A DNA stretch of 16,444 nucleotides, taken from NCBI GenBank assembly GCA_024276775.1, contig JAJRWO010000207.1:1-16444 (forward strand). Direction: 5' to 3'. Both the position numbers and the translations under genes were made by a program. The stretch is from Gammaproteobacteria bacterium (GTDB taxonomy: Bacteria > Pseudomonadota > Gammaproteobacteria > Tenderiales > Tenderiaceae). This document shows positions 8,076 to 16,173 of the stretch, in pieces; positions within the stretch are counted from its first letter, which is position 1, and the number at the start of each line of letters is the position of its first letter. A model generated the notes under the pieces. The model saw nothing but the letters and a program-made list of their open reading frames with translations. It did no database searches and was not told the origin of the DNA.

Positions 8076-8384
8076 ATGACCTATAAAACTCTTGCATTGA
8101 TTGCTGTGCTTACCGTGTTAGCCGCTTGTGGCGTGGAAAGAAATCATCCTAAATATGATCAGTTACGTTACGAGCAAATGCAAAAGGCTAACTGCTCGGA
8201 GATTGCATCGGTATTGTCTGCCAAGGCGGTGATGGACGAGCCTGAAGACTATGATGTTGCCCTGAAACGTTGTGAGGATAATAAAGTTCTGAATTTTGAA
8301 GAATATAAGGTATTTGCTGATCATGGCCGTGAGACCGGTGTTTGGGATGTTTATGTGGTCTTTGCTGAAAAATTTTCTGATTAA
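8076..8384 (+). CDS. Small predicted lipoprotein of unknown function
   Basis: I do not recognise this 102-residue protein. From ATG 8076 it has a short lipoprotein signal peptide (MTYKTLALIAVLTVLAAC) with lipobox LAAC and modified Cys at residue 18. Residue +2 is Gly, not Asp, so Lol sorting to the outer membrane is expected. The mature part is charged and probably helical, with two further cysteines (C40 in KANCSEI and C66 in KRCEDNK) that could form a disulfide in the periplasm. The upstream in-frame start at 8034 would overlap lpxB and spoil the signal peptide, so I reject it. The gene lies 28 bases after lpxB and 45 before a GGDEF-EAL gene, in a spot that E. coli leaves empty between lpxB and rnhB. 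A link to envelope synthesis or to the neighbouring signalling protein is only inference. Confidence 0.75.
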   Translation: MTYKTLALIAVLTVLAACGVERNHPKYDQLRYEQMQKANCSEIASVLSAKAVMDEPEDYDVALKRCEDNKVLNFEEYKVFADHGRETGVWDVYVVFAEKFSD

Positions 8385-8429
8385 GGATGTGAGTGTAAAT
8401 ACATGCAGGATTTAGGTTAAAGCGAACTA

Positions 8430-10835
8430 ATGGACGTTAAACGCTTATCTTTGCGCGGCGTTATCACCTTGCTCATGTCTCTGATGAGCATGATTTTGGT
8501 TGTGACGGCGTGGGATATTTATCGTGAATCAGCGTTGAAAAGTCAGCAGCAATTACTTCAAGAGGCGCTTGAGCGAGAGGTCAAGCGCAGTCTCAAACAG
8601 TTGCAGCAGAATATCCAGGCCATGGCCACTGGCATCCAACAATCGGCTGACTTCAGGCAAGCACTTACCGATGAAAATTTTGTCGCCCAGGCAATGCTGC
8701 TGGATGAACAGTTTCGCCCCCCGTCTGTTGCTTCGGCTGAGATCAATTTAATTCAGTTATATGCCTATTCTAAAGATTTTGAAGTGCTGAGCTGGTCAAA
8801 AAATGGCCCGTTTGCCAAGGCTGAATCAGGCGTTATTTGCCAAGGCATGGTGGATTCAGCCAAGCGGCGTCAAGGCGTGGAACAATTGAAGCCACTTGCT
8901 GGTTTGTGTCAGTGGCGGGGACAAAGTTTTTTGTCGGTGATTGTTCCTGTGGCTGGCATTCGGCATCAAGGTTATTTGCAGCTTATTGCGAACCCTATAT
9001 CGAATCTTGCCAAAATGGACGCTTTTCTGAAAATGCCGATCAGGATCAACCTTGTCAGTGGTGGTATGGCGTATCGTTCACAGAACTGGCGGGTAGGTGA
9101 TGAAGGCAAGGATTACGTCTCCGCACATTATAGGCTCAAAAGTGATATCGGAGAGCCGTTGGCAGAAATTATTTTGCAACGTGAGTTAAGCCAGTTCAAT
9201 CAAAACCTGGTGACGAGTCGAAATTATCTGATATTGTTTGCCGGTATTGTGACATTGATTATGTTAGGGCTGATGTTATGGTTTTTGCACCTGTCAACAG
9301 TGAGGCCTATTAGGAATATAATCAGTCAGTTAAACAGGGCAGGTAATGAACGGTATCAGCTTAGCCAGCCCGTGAGTCTGAGTGGTAACGCCGAGTTGCG
9401 TGAGTTAGTGCAGATATTTAACAAGAGGAGTCAAAAACTAGATAAGGTCTATGATGAATATGAAACGCTGGCCTTTACTGATCAGCTGACCCGCTTGCCT
9501 AACCGAGTACTTTTTCTTGATCGGCTGTCACAAATTATTCTGTTGAGTCAACGAAAGGGGGAAAAAATTGCCGTCATGCTGCTGGACTTGGACGGTTTTA
9601 AGGAAGTCAATGACAGCTTGGGGCATCATGTTGGTGACGAACTGCTGAAAAATACTGCGGTACGATTACAACGGATTATTCGTGCCTCATCAACGATTGC
9701 AAGGGTGGCGAATAATAAAGCTGTTTCGAGGTCAGAAATGGTCACGCCTGGTCTGGAAGAGAGTACCATTGCCCGTCTTGGCGGTGATAAATTTGCGATT
9801 CTTTTGCCCAATCTTTCCGGGATTGAAGGGGCAATCACTGTTGCCAAACGTGTGACCGAAATGCTGGAAGAACCAGTGGAAATAGAGGGTAACAAGATTG
9901 TTGTTGCCGGCACACTGGGTGTTTCGATGTTTCCAGAGCATGGTGAAAATGGTGAATCTTTATTGCGCCGTGCTGATATGGCACTGTATGTCGCTAAGCA
10001 TCTGCAAAGTAATTTTTCCATTTATGATCCTGTTTATGATACCAATGGTATTAAACAGTTGGCTCTTAAGGCAGAGTTGCGCAGTGCCATAGAAGAAGGC
10101 CAGATGGTGTTGTTCTATCAGCCTAAACTGGACCTGGCGCGCAATTGTGTCAGCTCGGTTGAGGCATTGATACGCTGGCAGCATCCCGAGCGTGGCATGA
10201 TTCCGCCGGATCAGTTTATTCAACTGTCAGAGCAAAGAGGTTTGATGGGGCCGATGATTGAATGGGCTATCCAGCGTGCCTTGCAGCAATACAAAGAGTG
10301 GCAGCAGCAGGGGGTGTTTTTACAAATCGCAATCAACCTTTCGTCGCGGGTCTTATATGATCTTAGCCTGCCGAAAAAAATAGAGAAGTACCTGGTTGAC
10401 TTACAGCTGCCAGCATCTGCATTGAGCCTGGAAATCACAGAAGAAGCCACTATGCTTGATCCTGAGCGAGCCGTGATTATTCTGAATAATCTTAGGGAAA
10501 TCGGGCTGTCGTTATCCATTGATAACTTTGGCACTGGCCATTCGTCACTCAGTTATCTAAAGCGCCTGCCGGTGGATGAAATCAAGATCGCTCGCTCGTT
10601 TATTACGGAGATGGAAGACTCTGATAATGATGCCAAGATTGTGCATGCGACTATCGATTTGTCTCACAAGCTTGGTTTAAAGATTGTCGCCGAAGGGGTG
10701 GAAACGGAAGTCACTTTGAATATATTGAAGGATCTCAATTGCGACTATGCCCAGGGAGATTATCTGAGTCGGCCAGTGCCAGCAGATAAACTCATTGAAT
10801 GGCTAAGTGAATCAGATTATCGCTGTAAACCTTAA
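8430..10835 (+). CDS. Membrane GGDEF-EAL protein with degenerate active-site motifs
   Basis: An 801-residue inner-membrane signalling protein of the c-di-GMP network. Order: membrane segment (about 10-28), periplasmic sensor region (about 30-263), second membrane segment (about 264-287), HAMP (about 288-340), GGDEF domain (about 345-515) and EAL domain (about 540-795). The GGDEF domain keeps LLDLDGFKEVND and GDELL but reads GGDKF at 451-455: Lys replaces the metal-binding and catalytic Glu. It also carries about 24 extra residues just before that motif and no RxxD inhibitory site at the usual distance. The EAL domain keeps E578 (EAL), N636, E668, D698, K719, E755 (EGVE) and Q775. However, DDFGTG is DNFGTG (N699) and the Asp after KI is Ala (A721). 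Synthesis is very unlikely and hydrolysis doubtful. The layout resembles LapD-type receptors. Start ATG 8430 has a weak ribosome site. Confidence 0.9.
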   Translation: MDVKRLSLRGVITLLMSLMSMILVVTAWDIYRESALKSQQQLLQEALEREVKRSLKQLQQNIQAMATGIQQSADFRQALTDENFVAQAMLLDEQFRPPSVASAEINLIQLYAYSKDFEVLSWSKNGPFAKAESGVICQGMVDSAKRRQGVEQLKPLAGLCQWRGQSFLSVIVPVAGIRHQGYLQLIANPISNLAKMDAFLKMPIRINLVSGGMAYRSQNWRVGDEGKDYVSAHYRLKSDIGEPLAEIILQRELSQFNQNLVTSRNYLILFAGIVTLIMLGLMLWFLHLSTVRPIRNIISQLNRAGNERYQLSQPVSLSGNAELRELVQIFNKRSQKLDKVYDEYETLAFTDQLTRLPNRVLFLDRLSQIILLSQRKGEKIAVMLLDLDGFKEVNDSLGHHVGDELLKNTAVRLQRIIRASSTIARVANNKAVSRSEMVTPGLEESTIARLGGDKFAILLPNLSGIEGAITVAKRVTEMLEEPVEIEGNKIVVAGTLGVSMFPEHGENGESLLRRADMALYVAKHLQSNFSIYDPVYDTNGIKQLALKAELRSAIEEGQMVLFYQPKLDLARNCVSSVEALIRWQHPERGMIPPDQFIQLSEQRGLMGPMIEWAIQRALQQYKEWQQQGVFLQIAINLSSRVLYDLSLPKKIEKYLVDLQLPASALSLEITEEATMLDPERAVIILNNLREIGLSLSIDNFGTGHSSLSYLKRLPVDEIKIARSFITEMEDSDNDAKIVHATIDLSHKLGLKIVAEGVETEVTLNILKDLNCDYAQGDYLSRPVPADKLIEWLSESDYRCKP

Positions 10836-10847
10836 GCAAAATCATCC

Positions 10848-10853
10848 AGGAGT
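10848..10853 (+). promoter_or_regulatory. Ribosome binding site of rnhB
   Basis: AGGAGT, a near-perfect Shine-Dalgarno sequence, lies six bases before ATG 10860. It is among the strongest in the window and fixes the rnhB start. Confidence 0.75.
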
Positions 10854-10859
10854 AATAAA

Positions 10860-11423
10860 ATGACAATTTTGATTGCGGGTGTTGATGAGGTAGGGCGAGG
10901 CCCTTTGGTAGGTCCAGTTGTCACCGCTGCGGTGATTCTTGACCCGAATAACCCCATTGAGGGTCTAATGGATTCCAAAGCCCTGAGCGAGAAAAAACGC
11001 GAATTACTGGAGCCTAAAATAAAAGCCAAGGCTTTGGCCTGGGCCATTGGTCGTTGTGAAGTGGAAGAAATTGATCATCATAATATTCTTCAGGCCACCA
11101 TGATTGCGATGCAGCGTGCCGTTGCAGCTTTAAAAATAAGGCCAGCCAAGGTACTGGTGGATGGTAATCGCAGTCCTGACTTTGCTATTCCTGCTGAGGC
11201 CATCGTGAAGGGTGACCAGAGTGAGCCGGCAATCTGTGCCGCGTCTATTTTAGCCAAGGTCTGCCGTGACCGTGAAATGGTCGAAATGGACAGTATTTAT
11301 CCCGGTTATGGTCTGGCCAAGCACAAGGGTTATCCGACCAAACAGCACATCGAAGCACTTCAAAAACAAGGTGTGACGGAGATTCACCGGCGCAGCTTCG
11401 CACCCGTGCGTAAATTATTATAA
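10860..11423 (+). CDS. rnhB: Ribonuclease HII
   Basis: RNase HII cuts the RNA strand of RNA-DNA hybrids and starts ribonucleotide excision repair by nicking 5' of single ribonucleotides in DNA. The 187 residues fit the family (E. coli 198). The N-terminal signature GVDEVGRGPLVGPVVTAAV carries the first two acidic active-site residues. DSKALSEKKRE, VLVDGNRSPDF and KGDQSEPAICAASILAKVCRD follow in the standard order with the remaining acidic residues, and YGLAKHKGYPTKQHIEAL near the end is also typical. It follows the GGDEF-EAL gene by 24 bases and precedes dnaE by 86. The lpxB-rnhB-dnaE-accA neighbourhood is conserved in gammaproteobacteria; here two extra genes separate lpxB from rnhB. Confidence 0.96.
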   Translation: MTILIAGVDEVGRGPLVGPVVTAAVILDPNNPIEGLMDSKALSEKKRELLEPKIKAKALAWAIGRCEVEEIDHHNILQATMIAMQRAVAALKIRPAKVLVDGNRSPDFAIPAEAIVKGDQSEPAICAASILAKVCRDREMVEMDSIYPGYGLAKHKGYPTKQHIEALQKQGVTEIHRRSFAPVRKLL

Positions 11424-11474
11424 ACAACAAGTTATGACTTAAATGTAAAGTTAATTATTTTATCTGATGGGCTA

Positions 11475-11503
11475 TCGCCAGCCCGGCCTGATCACGCTAC
11501 AAT
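11475..11503 (+). promoter_or_regulatory. Possible sigma-70 promoter immediately before dnaE
   Basis: TCGCCA at 11475-11480 (four of six matches to TTGACA) and TACAAT at 11498-11503 (five of six to TATAAT) are separated by 17 bases. Transcription would begin about base 11510, on the ATG itself, giving a leaderless or nearly leaderless mRNA. No Shine-Dalgarno sequence precedes this ATG. The upstream part overlaps a small GGGCT/AGCCC hairpin (11470-11485) that has no T-run. Judged by eye only. Confidence 0.3.
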
Positions 11504-11509
11504 TGCCCC

Positions 11510-14500
11510 ATGCCTGCACCTGCTTTTATCCACCTTCGAACGCATAGTGAATATTCCCTGGTCAATGGGATTGTGCGCATTAAACCGCTGATCAAGGCGG
11601 TAAAAGAGGCCGCCATGCCAGCGGTGGCGTTGACCGACCAATGCAATATGTTTGCCCTGATAAAGTTTTATCGTGCCGCCATGGCCGGGGGTATCAAACC
11701 GATTATAGGTGTAGATCTGTGGCTGTATGAAGATGAAAGCCATGCTCAGTTGAGTCGGCTGGTGTTGTTGTGTCAGACCCACGAGGGTTATCTCAACCTC
11801 AGTCGTTTGATTACCCGTGGCTATCGTGACGGCCAACATCGTGGTTTTGCCACCATTGAGCGCAGCTGGCTAGTGGGCAATACCAATGGCCTGATAGCAC
11901 TTTCAGGTGGGCGAGATTCGGATATTGGCCAGCAACTCATCGCTGGGCGTCCTCAACAAGCGGAAAGTCTATTGGCCGACTGGCAACACCTGTTTCCGGA
12001 TCGTTACTACCTTGAGTTGCAGCGTACCGGGCGTTAAAACGAAGAGCTTTATATTCAGCAGGCGGTCGCATTGGCGGCAAAGGCTGATGTGCCAGTGGTT
12101 GCCAGCAACGATGTTCATTTTCTCAAGGCTGAAGACTTTGACGCCCATGAGGTGCGTGTCTGTATCCATGACGGCCGTACCCTGGAAGATAAGCGCCGCC
12201 CCAAGAATTATTCAAACCAGCAATACCTGCGCAGCCCGGAAGAGATGGTGGCGCTGTTTTCTGATATCCCCGAGGCCTTGCAAAACACGGTTGAAATTGC
12301 CCGTCGCTGTAACCTTGAACTCACCTTGGGCAAGTATGTGTTGCCGGACTTTCCCATTCCGGATGGCATGACCGAAGATGAATATTTTCGCCATCGCTCT
12401 GCTGAAGGCCTGAAAGACAGACTACAGCGATTGTTTGATCCCGCCGCCGCTGATTTTGAGGCGACGTCCAAGCCCTACTGGCAGCGACTGCAGGTTGAGC
12501 TGGACGTTATTCTCGGCATGGGTTTTCCCGGTTACTTCCTGATCGTTTCTGATTTTATTGAGTGGGCCAAAAAAAATGATATTCCGGTAGGGCCGGGGCG
12601 TGGCTCCGGTGCGGGTTCTCTGGTGGCCTATGCACTCCTGATAACTGATTTAGATCCATTGGCTTACGACCTTCTTTTCGAGCGTTTTCTTAATCCTGAA
12701 CGTGTCTCCATGCCCGATTTTGATATTGATTTTTGCATGGATAGACGCGACGAAGTTATTGAGTACGTGGTGAAAACCTATGGTCGTGACCAGGTATCGC
12801 AGATCATCACCTACGGCTCCATGGCAGCCAAGGCGGTGGTGCGCGATGTGGGTCGCGTTTACGCGCATCCCTACGGCATGGTTGATCGCATTGCCAAGTT
12901 GATTCCGTTTGAGATTGGCATGACCCTGACCAAAGCGCTGCAACAAGAAGAGCAGCTACAGGAACTCTACGGCAAGGATGAAGAGGTTAAACGCTTGCTT
13001 GACATGTGTTTGTCACTGGAGGGTTTGTCGCGTAATGCTGGCAAGCACGCCGGGGGCGTGATCATTGCCCCCACCGCACTGACCGACTTCTGTCCGCTAT
13101 ATTGTGAGCCAGGCGGAGCCAATGCAGTGACCCAGCTGGATAAGGACGATTCAGAGGCGGTGGGGCTGGTTAAGTTTGATTTTCTTGGCCTGCGTACCTT
13201 GACCATTATTGATTGGGCTGTGAAAGCAGTCAACGCCATACGTAAGAAGTCAGGTGAAGAACCCCTGGATATCTCATTGATTCCATTGGATGATGAGGCC
13301 AGTTTTCGCTTATTGAAAAGCGGTGAAACCACGGCTGTATTCCAGTTGGAATCGCGAGGCATGAAAGACTTGATCAAACGCCTGCAACCGGATGACTTTG
13401 AAGATATTATCGCTTTGGTGGCATTGTTCCGTCCTGGCCCGCTGGAGTCGGGCATGGTTGACGACTTTATTAATCGTAAACAAGGTCGAGCCAAGGTCGA
13501 GTATCCGTTCCCTGAGACGGAAGAAATACTCAGTCCCACTTATGGCGTTATTGTCTACCAGGAACAGGTGATGCAAATCTCCCAGGTGATTGGTGGCTAC
13601 TCGCTGGGGGGCGCTGACCTGTTGCGCCGTGCCATGGGTAAAAAGAAGGCCGAAGAGATGGCCAAGCAACGTTTGACCTTCATGCAAGGTGCCGAGAAGA
13701 GCGGCTTTGATACACAAAAAGCCGGTGCGTTGTTTGATTTGATGGAGAAGTTTGCCGGCTACGGCTTTAACAAGTCTCACTCGGCCGCCTATGCCCTGGT
13801 TTCTTATCAGACCATGTGGCTTAAGGCCCATTACCCGGCGGCCTTTATGGCAGCGGTTATGTCGGCAGATATGGATAACACCGACAAGGTCGTCATCCTG
13901 GTTGAAGAGGTACGTACCATGGGCCTGACACTGAAGACGCCTGATATCAACAGTTGCATGCCTAATTTTACCGTCAATGATGAAGGGGTGGTTCTGTATG
14001 GTTTGGGCGCTATCAAGGGCGTGGGTGTGGCAGCGCTTGAAACGGTGGTTGAAGAGCGGCAGCGCAATGGCAGGTTTGCCGATCTGTTTGATTTTTGTCG
14101 CCGTATCGATCTGCGCAAGGTGAACCGGCGTCTGCTCGATGCCATGATCCGCGCAGGGGCATTGGATCAACTGGGACCTAATCGCGCCACTCTGATGGCT
14201 TCACTGCCCACCGCTATTCAAAGCGCCGAACAATTTCACCAGAACCAGAATGCCGGTGTCTCTGATATGTTTGGCTTTGATGCGCCACAGCAAGAGAGCC
14301 AGCAAGTCGATTATCAGCACGAAAAAGAGTGGTCAGACAAAATTCGCTTACAGGGTGAAAAAGAGACGCTCGGTTTGTACCTGACTGGGCATCCCATTGA
14401 CCGTTATGAACGGGAACTGGAAAATTTTGTCAGTTGTCGTATCGCCAATCTCAACCCTGAGCGAAAACAAAGCGTCGTTATCGCCGGGCTAGTGGTAGCG

Positions 14501-14977
14501 GTTCGAACCATGAATACCAAACGCGGCGACAAGATTGCCTTTGTCACCCTGGATGATCGTACAGGGCGGGTTGAGACAGCGCTGTTTGCCGAGGGTTATC
14601 AAAAATATCGTGACCTGATTGTCAAGGATAAGGTGCTGGTGGTGGAGGGGACCGCCGGTATCGACAATTATTCAGGCAACTTCCGCATGAGCAGTGATCA
14701 TGTTTATGATTTTGATCAGGCACGTGAGCGTTTTGCCAAACGGCTGGAGATTAATATCGACATCGAGCAGGTCGCCAGCGACTTTGTTGCCTCACTGGGT
14801 TCTATCCTCAAACCCTTTAACGAGGGCGGCTGTCCTGTCTGGCTCAACTATGTTGGCCCGAATGCCAAGGCCAAACTGGCCTTGGGCAGTGAGTGGCAGG
14901 TACGTCCTACCGACGAGCTGTTGTTACGGCTGCAAGACCTGGCGGGGCATGACAAGGTTGATATCATTTATTCTTGA
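11510..14977 (+). pseudogene. dnaE: DNA polymerase III alpha subunit, disrupted by one in-frame TAA
   Basis: DnaE is the replicative polymerase and the catalytic core of Pol III. The full reading spans 1155 codons plus a final TGA, against 1160 residues in E. coli, and starts MPAPAFIHLRTHSEYSLVNG. The PHP domain fills about 1-270. The palm carries the catalytic aspartates in MPDFDIDF (D403 and D405 by codon number) and the third in ESGMVDDFINRK. Finger, helix-hairpin-helix and OB regions follow, ending RPTDELLLRLQDLAG. Codon 176 (12035-12037) is TAA, between LELQRTGR and NEELYIQQAVALAAKADVPV. The frame does not change and nothing is missing except one residue. As read, this would give a useless 175-residue PHP fragment; restart at TTG 12071 would yield 968 residues lacking most of the PHP domain. 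Because dnaE is essential, I suspect a base-call error first, then a mutation or readthrough. Confidence 0.9.
12035..12037 (+). other. dnaE: In-frame TAA inside dnaE (codon 176)
   Basis: The context is CGT TAA AAC GAA. One base change from GAA, CAA or AAA (Glu, Gln, Lys) would produce it. E. coli has RTGRPDEESYL at this place, a solvent-exposed and variable position, so several residues would be tolerated. No insertion or deletion is needed to restore the frame. Confidence 0.9.
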
Positions 14978-15016
14978 CCCTGTTTTGGCCTGGTTTCCCC
15001 GCAGCCAACAAAACTG

Positions 15017-15022
15017 TAGAAT
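15017..15022 (+). promoter_or_regulatory. Possible -10 element upstream of accA
   Basis: TAGAAT matches five of six bases of TATAAT, about 180 bases before accA. The region 17 bases upstream (TTTCCC) matches the -35 consensus at only three of six. If real, the accA leader would contain the inverted-repeat element that follows. Weak. Confidence 0.2.
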
Positions 15023-15032
15023 ATGCCCTAAC

Positions 15033-15168
15033 GGGCTGTTGAAAAAGCCCATATGGCACGATACAGCGTTAAGATTCGGCTCAAAATGCGCATTAATTTC
15101 TCATAAAGCGCGTTTTTTAGCCCAATTTTGCCTTGTCTCACACTCACCTGCGAGCCTTTCAACAACCT
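15033..15168 (+). repeat. MITE-like element with imperfect terminal inverted repeats
   Basis: The left end GGGCTGTTGAAAAAGCCC (15033-15050) pairs imperfectly with the right end GAGCCTTTCAACAACCT (15152-15168, read in reverse complement). Inside, GGCTCAAAATGCGC (15078-15091) pairs with GCGCGTTTTTTAGCC (15108-15122) to form a second hairpin. No reading frame is present. The ends resemble the CTGTTGAAAAA-type ends I recall from insertion sequences and dispersed intergenic repeats of proteobacteria, so this is probably a non-autonomous element or IS remnant. I see no clear target-site duplication. It occupies most of the 224-base gap between dnaE and accA, and nothing else is seen there apart from a weak -10 candidate. 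Confidence 0.6.
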
Positions 15169-15201
15169 GCGGACAACCACAATGACTTTCGATAGGTATT
15201 T

Positions 15202-16158
15202 ATGCGCTTCTTAGACTTTGAACAACCGATTGCTGAGCTTGAGGCCAAAATTGAAGAGCTGCGTAACGTCAGCAGTGACACTGAACTGAATATATCTGAT
15301 GAAATTGGCCGTCTTGAGGGTAAGTGTATTGCGCTGATTGACCAGGTTTTTTCCAAGCTTGATTCCTGGCAGGTCTCGCAGTTGGCGCGTCATCCCTCGC
15401 GCCCCTACACACTGGATTACATTGAGCATATCTTCACTGATTTTGAAGAACTGCATGGCGACAGGGCCTATGCTGATGATGCTGCCATTGTTGGCGGTAT
15501 TGCCCGTCTTGAGGGTAAACCCGTGATGGTCATTGGCCAGCAAAAAGGTCGTGACACCAAGGAAAAGGTTAAGCGTAACTTTGGCATGCCACGCCCGGAA
15601 GGCTATCGCAAGGCATTGCGCTTGATGAAAATGGCCGAACGCTTCAAGATGCCTATCCTGACCTTTATCGATACTCCGGGGGCATACCCTGGTGTCGGTG
15701 CTGAAGAGCGTGGCCAGAGCGAGGCCATTGCCCGCAATCTGTTGGTCATGTCTGAACTGGAAACGCCGATTATTTGTACCATCATCGGGGAAGGTGGCTC
15801 CGGGGGGGCGCTGGCGATTGGGGTGGGCGATCGTACGATGATGTTGCAATATTCAATCTATTCGGTGATTTCGCCTGAAGGCTGTGCTTCTATTTTATGG
15901 AAGAGTGCCGATAAAGCCGCTGATGCTGCCGAGGCCTTGGGCTTAACGTCAGAACGTTTGTATGAACTTGGCTTGATTGACCGGGTTATCCAGGAACCAC
16001 GCGGTGCCGCGCACCGTGATCCTGTTCTGATGTCCGCGCAGATAAAACATGCGATTCTGGAGGAGTTGGATTTGTTGCAGACCCTGGATACAGACACCCT
16101 GCTGCAACGTCGTTACAAACGCCTGATGAGCTTTGGTCGTTTTAACGAAGCCGATTAA
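15202..16158 (+). CDS. accA: Acetyl-CoA carboxylase carboxyltransferase subunit alpha
   Basis: AccA pairs with AccD to transfer the carboxyl group from carboxybiotin to acetyl-CoA, giving malonyl-CoA, the first committed step of fatty-acid synthesis. The 318 residues equal the family length (E. coli 319). The start MRFLDFEQPIAELEAKIEEL matches the family N-terminus. Key parts are QKGRDTKEKVKRNFGMPRPE, FIDTPGAYPGVGAEERGQSE and IIGEGGSGGALAIGVGD, the crotonase-like CoA and carboxybiotin site with oxyanion-hole glycines, then SVISPEGCASILWK. The ATG at 15202 has AGG (15194-15196) five bases before it. It stands next to dnaE as in E. coli. Here the leader carries an inverted-repeat element, so its expression may differ from the usual arrangement. 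Confidence 0.97.
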   Translation: MRFLDFEQPIAELEAKIEELRNVSSDTELNISDEIGRLEGKCIALIDQVFSKLDSWQVSQLARHPSRPYTLDYIEHIFTDFEELHGDRAYADDAAIVGGIARLEGKPVMVIGQQKGRDTKEKVKRNFGMPRPEGYRKALRLMKMAERFKMPILTFIDTPGAYPGVGAEERGQSEAIARNLLVMSELETPIICTIIGEGGSGGALAIGVGDRTMMLQYSIYSVISPEGCASILWKSADKAADAAEALGLTSERLYELGLIDRVIQEPRGAAHRDPVLMSAQIKHAILEELDLLQTLDTDTLLQRRYKRLMSFGRFNEAD

Positions 16159-16173
16159 AAAAATCAGCTACTG

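Noticed and set aside
11470..11485. Rho-independent terminator between rnhB and dnaE (GGGCT ... AGCCC)
   Set aside because: The stem is only five pairs and no T-run follows.
13310..14170. Long open frame on the - strand opposite dnaE
   Set aside because: It is a shadow of the strongly coding dnaE frame; the product shows no recognisable family motif and no ribosome site. The same applies to the other - strand frames in the window.
15182..15214. Tiny 10-codon frame (MTFDRYLCAS) overlapping the accA start, possible leader peptide
   Set aside because: No ribosome site and no sign of attenuation logic; likely chance.
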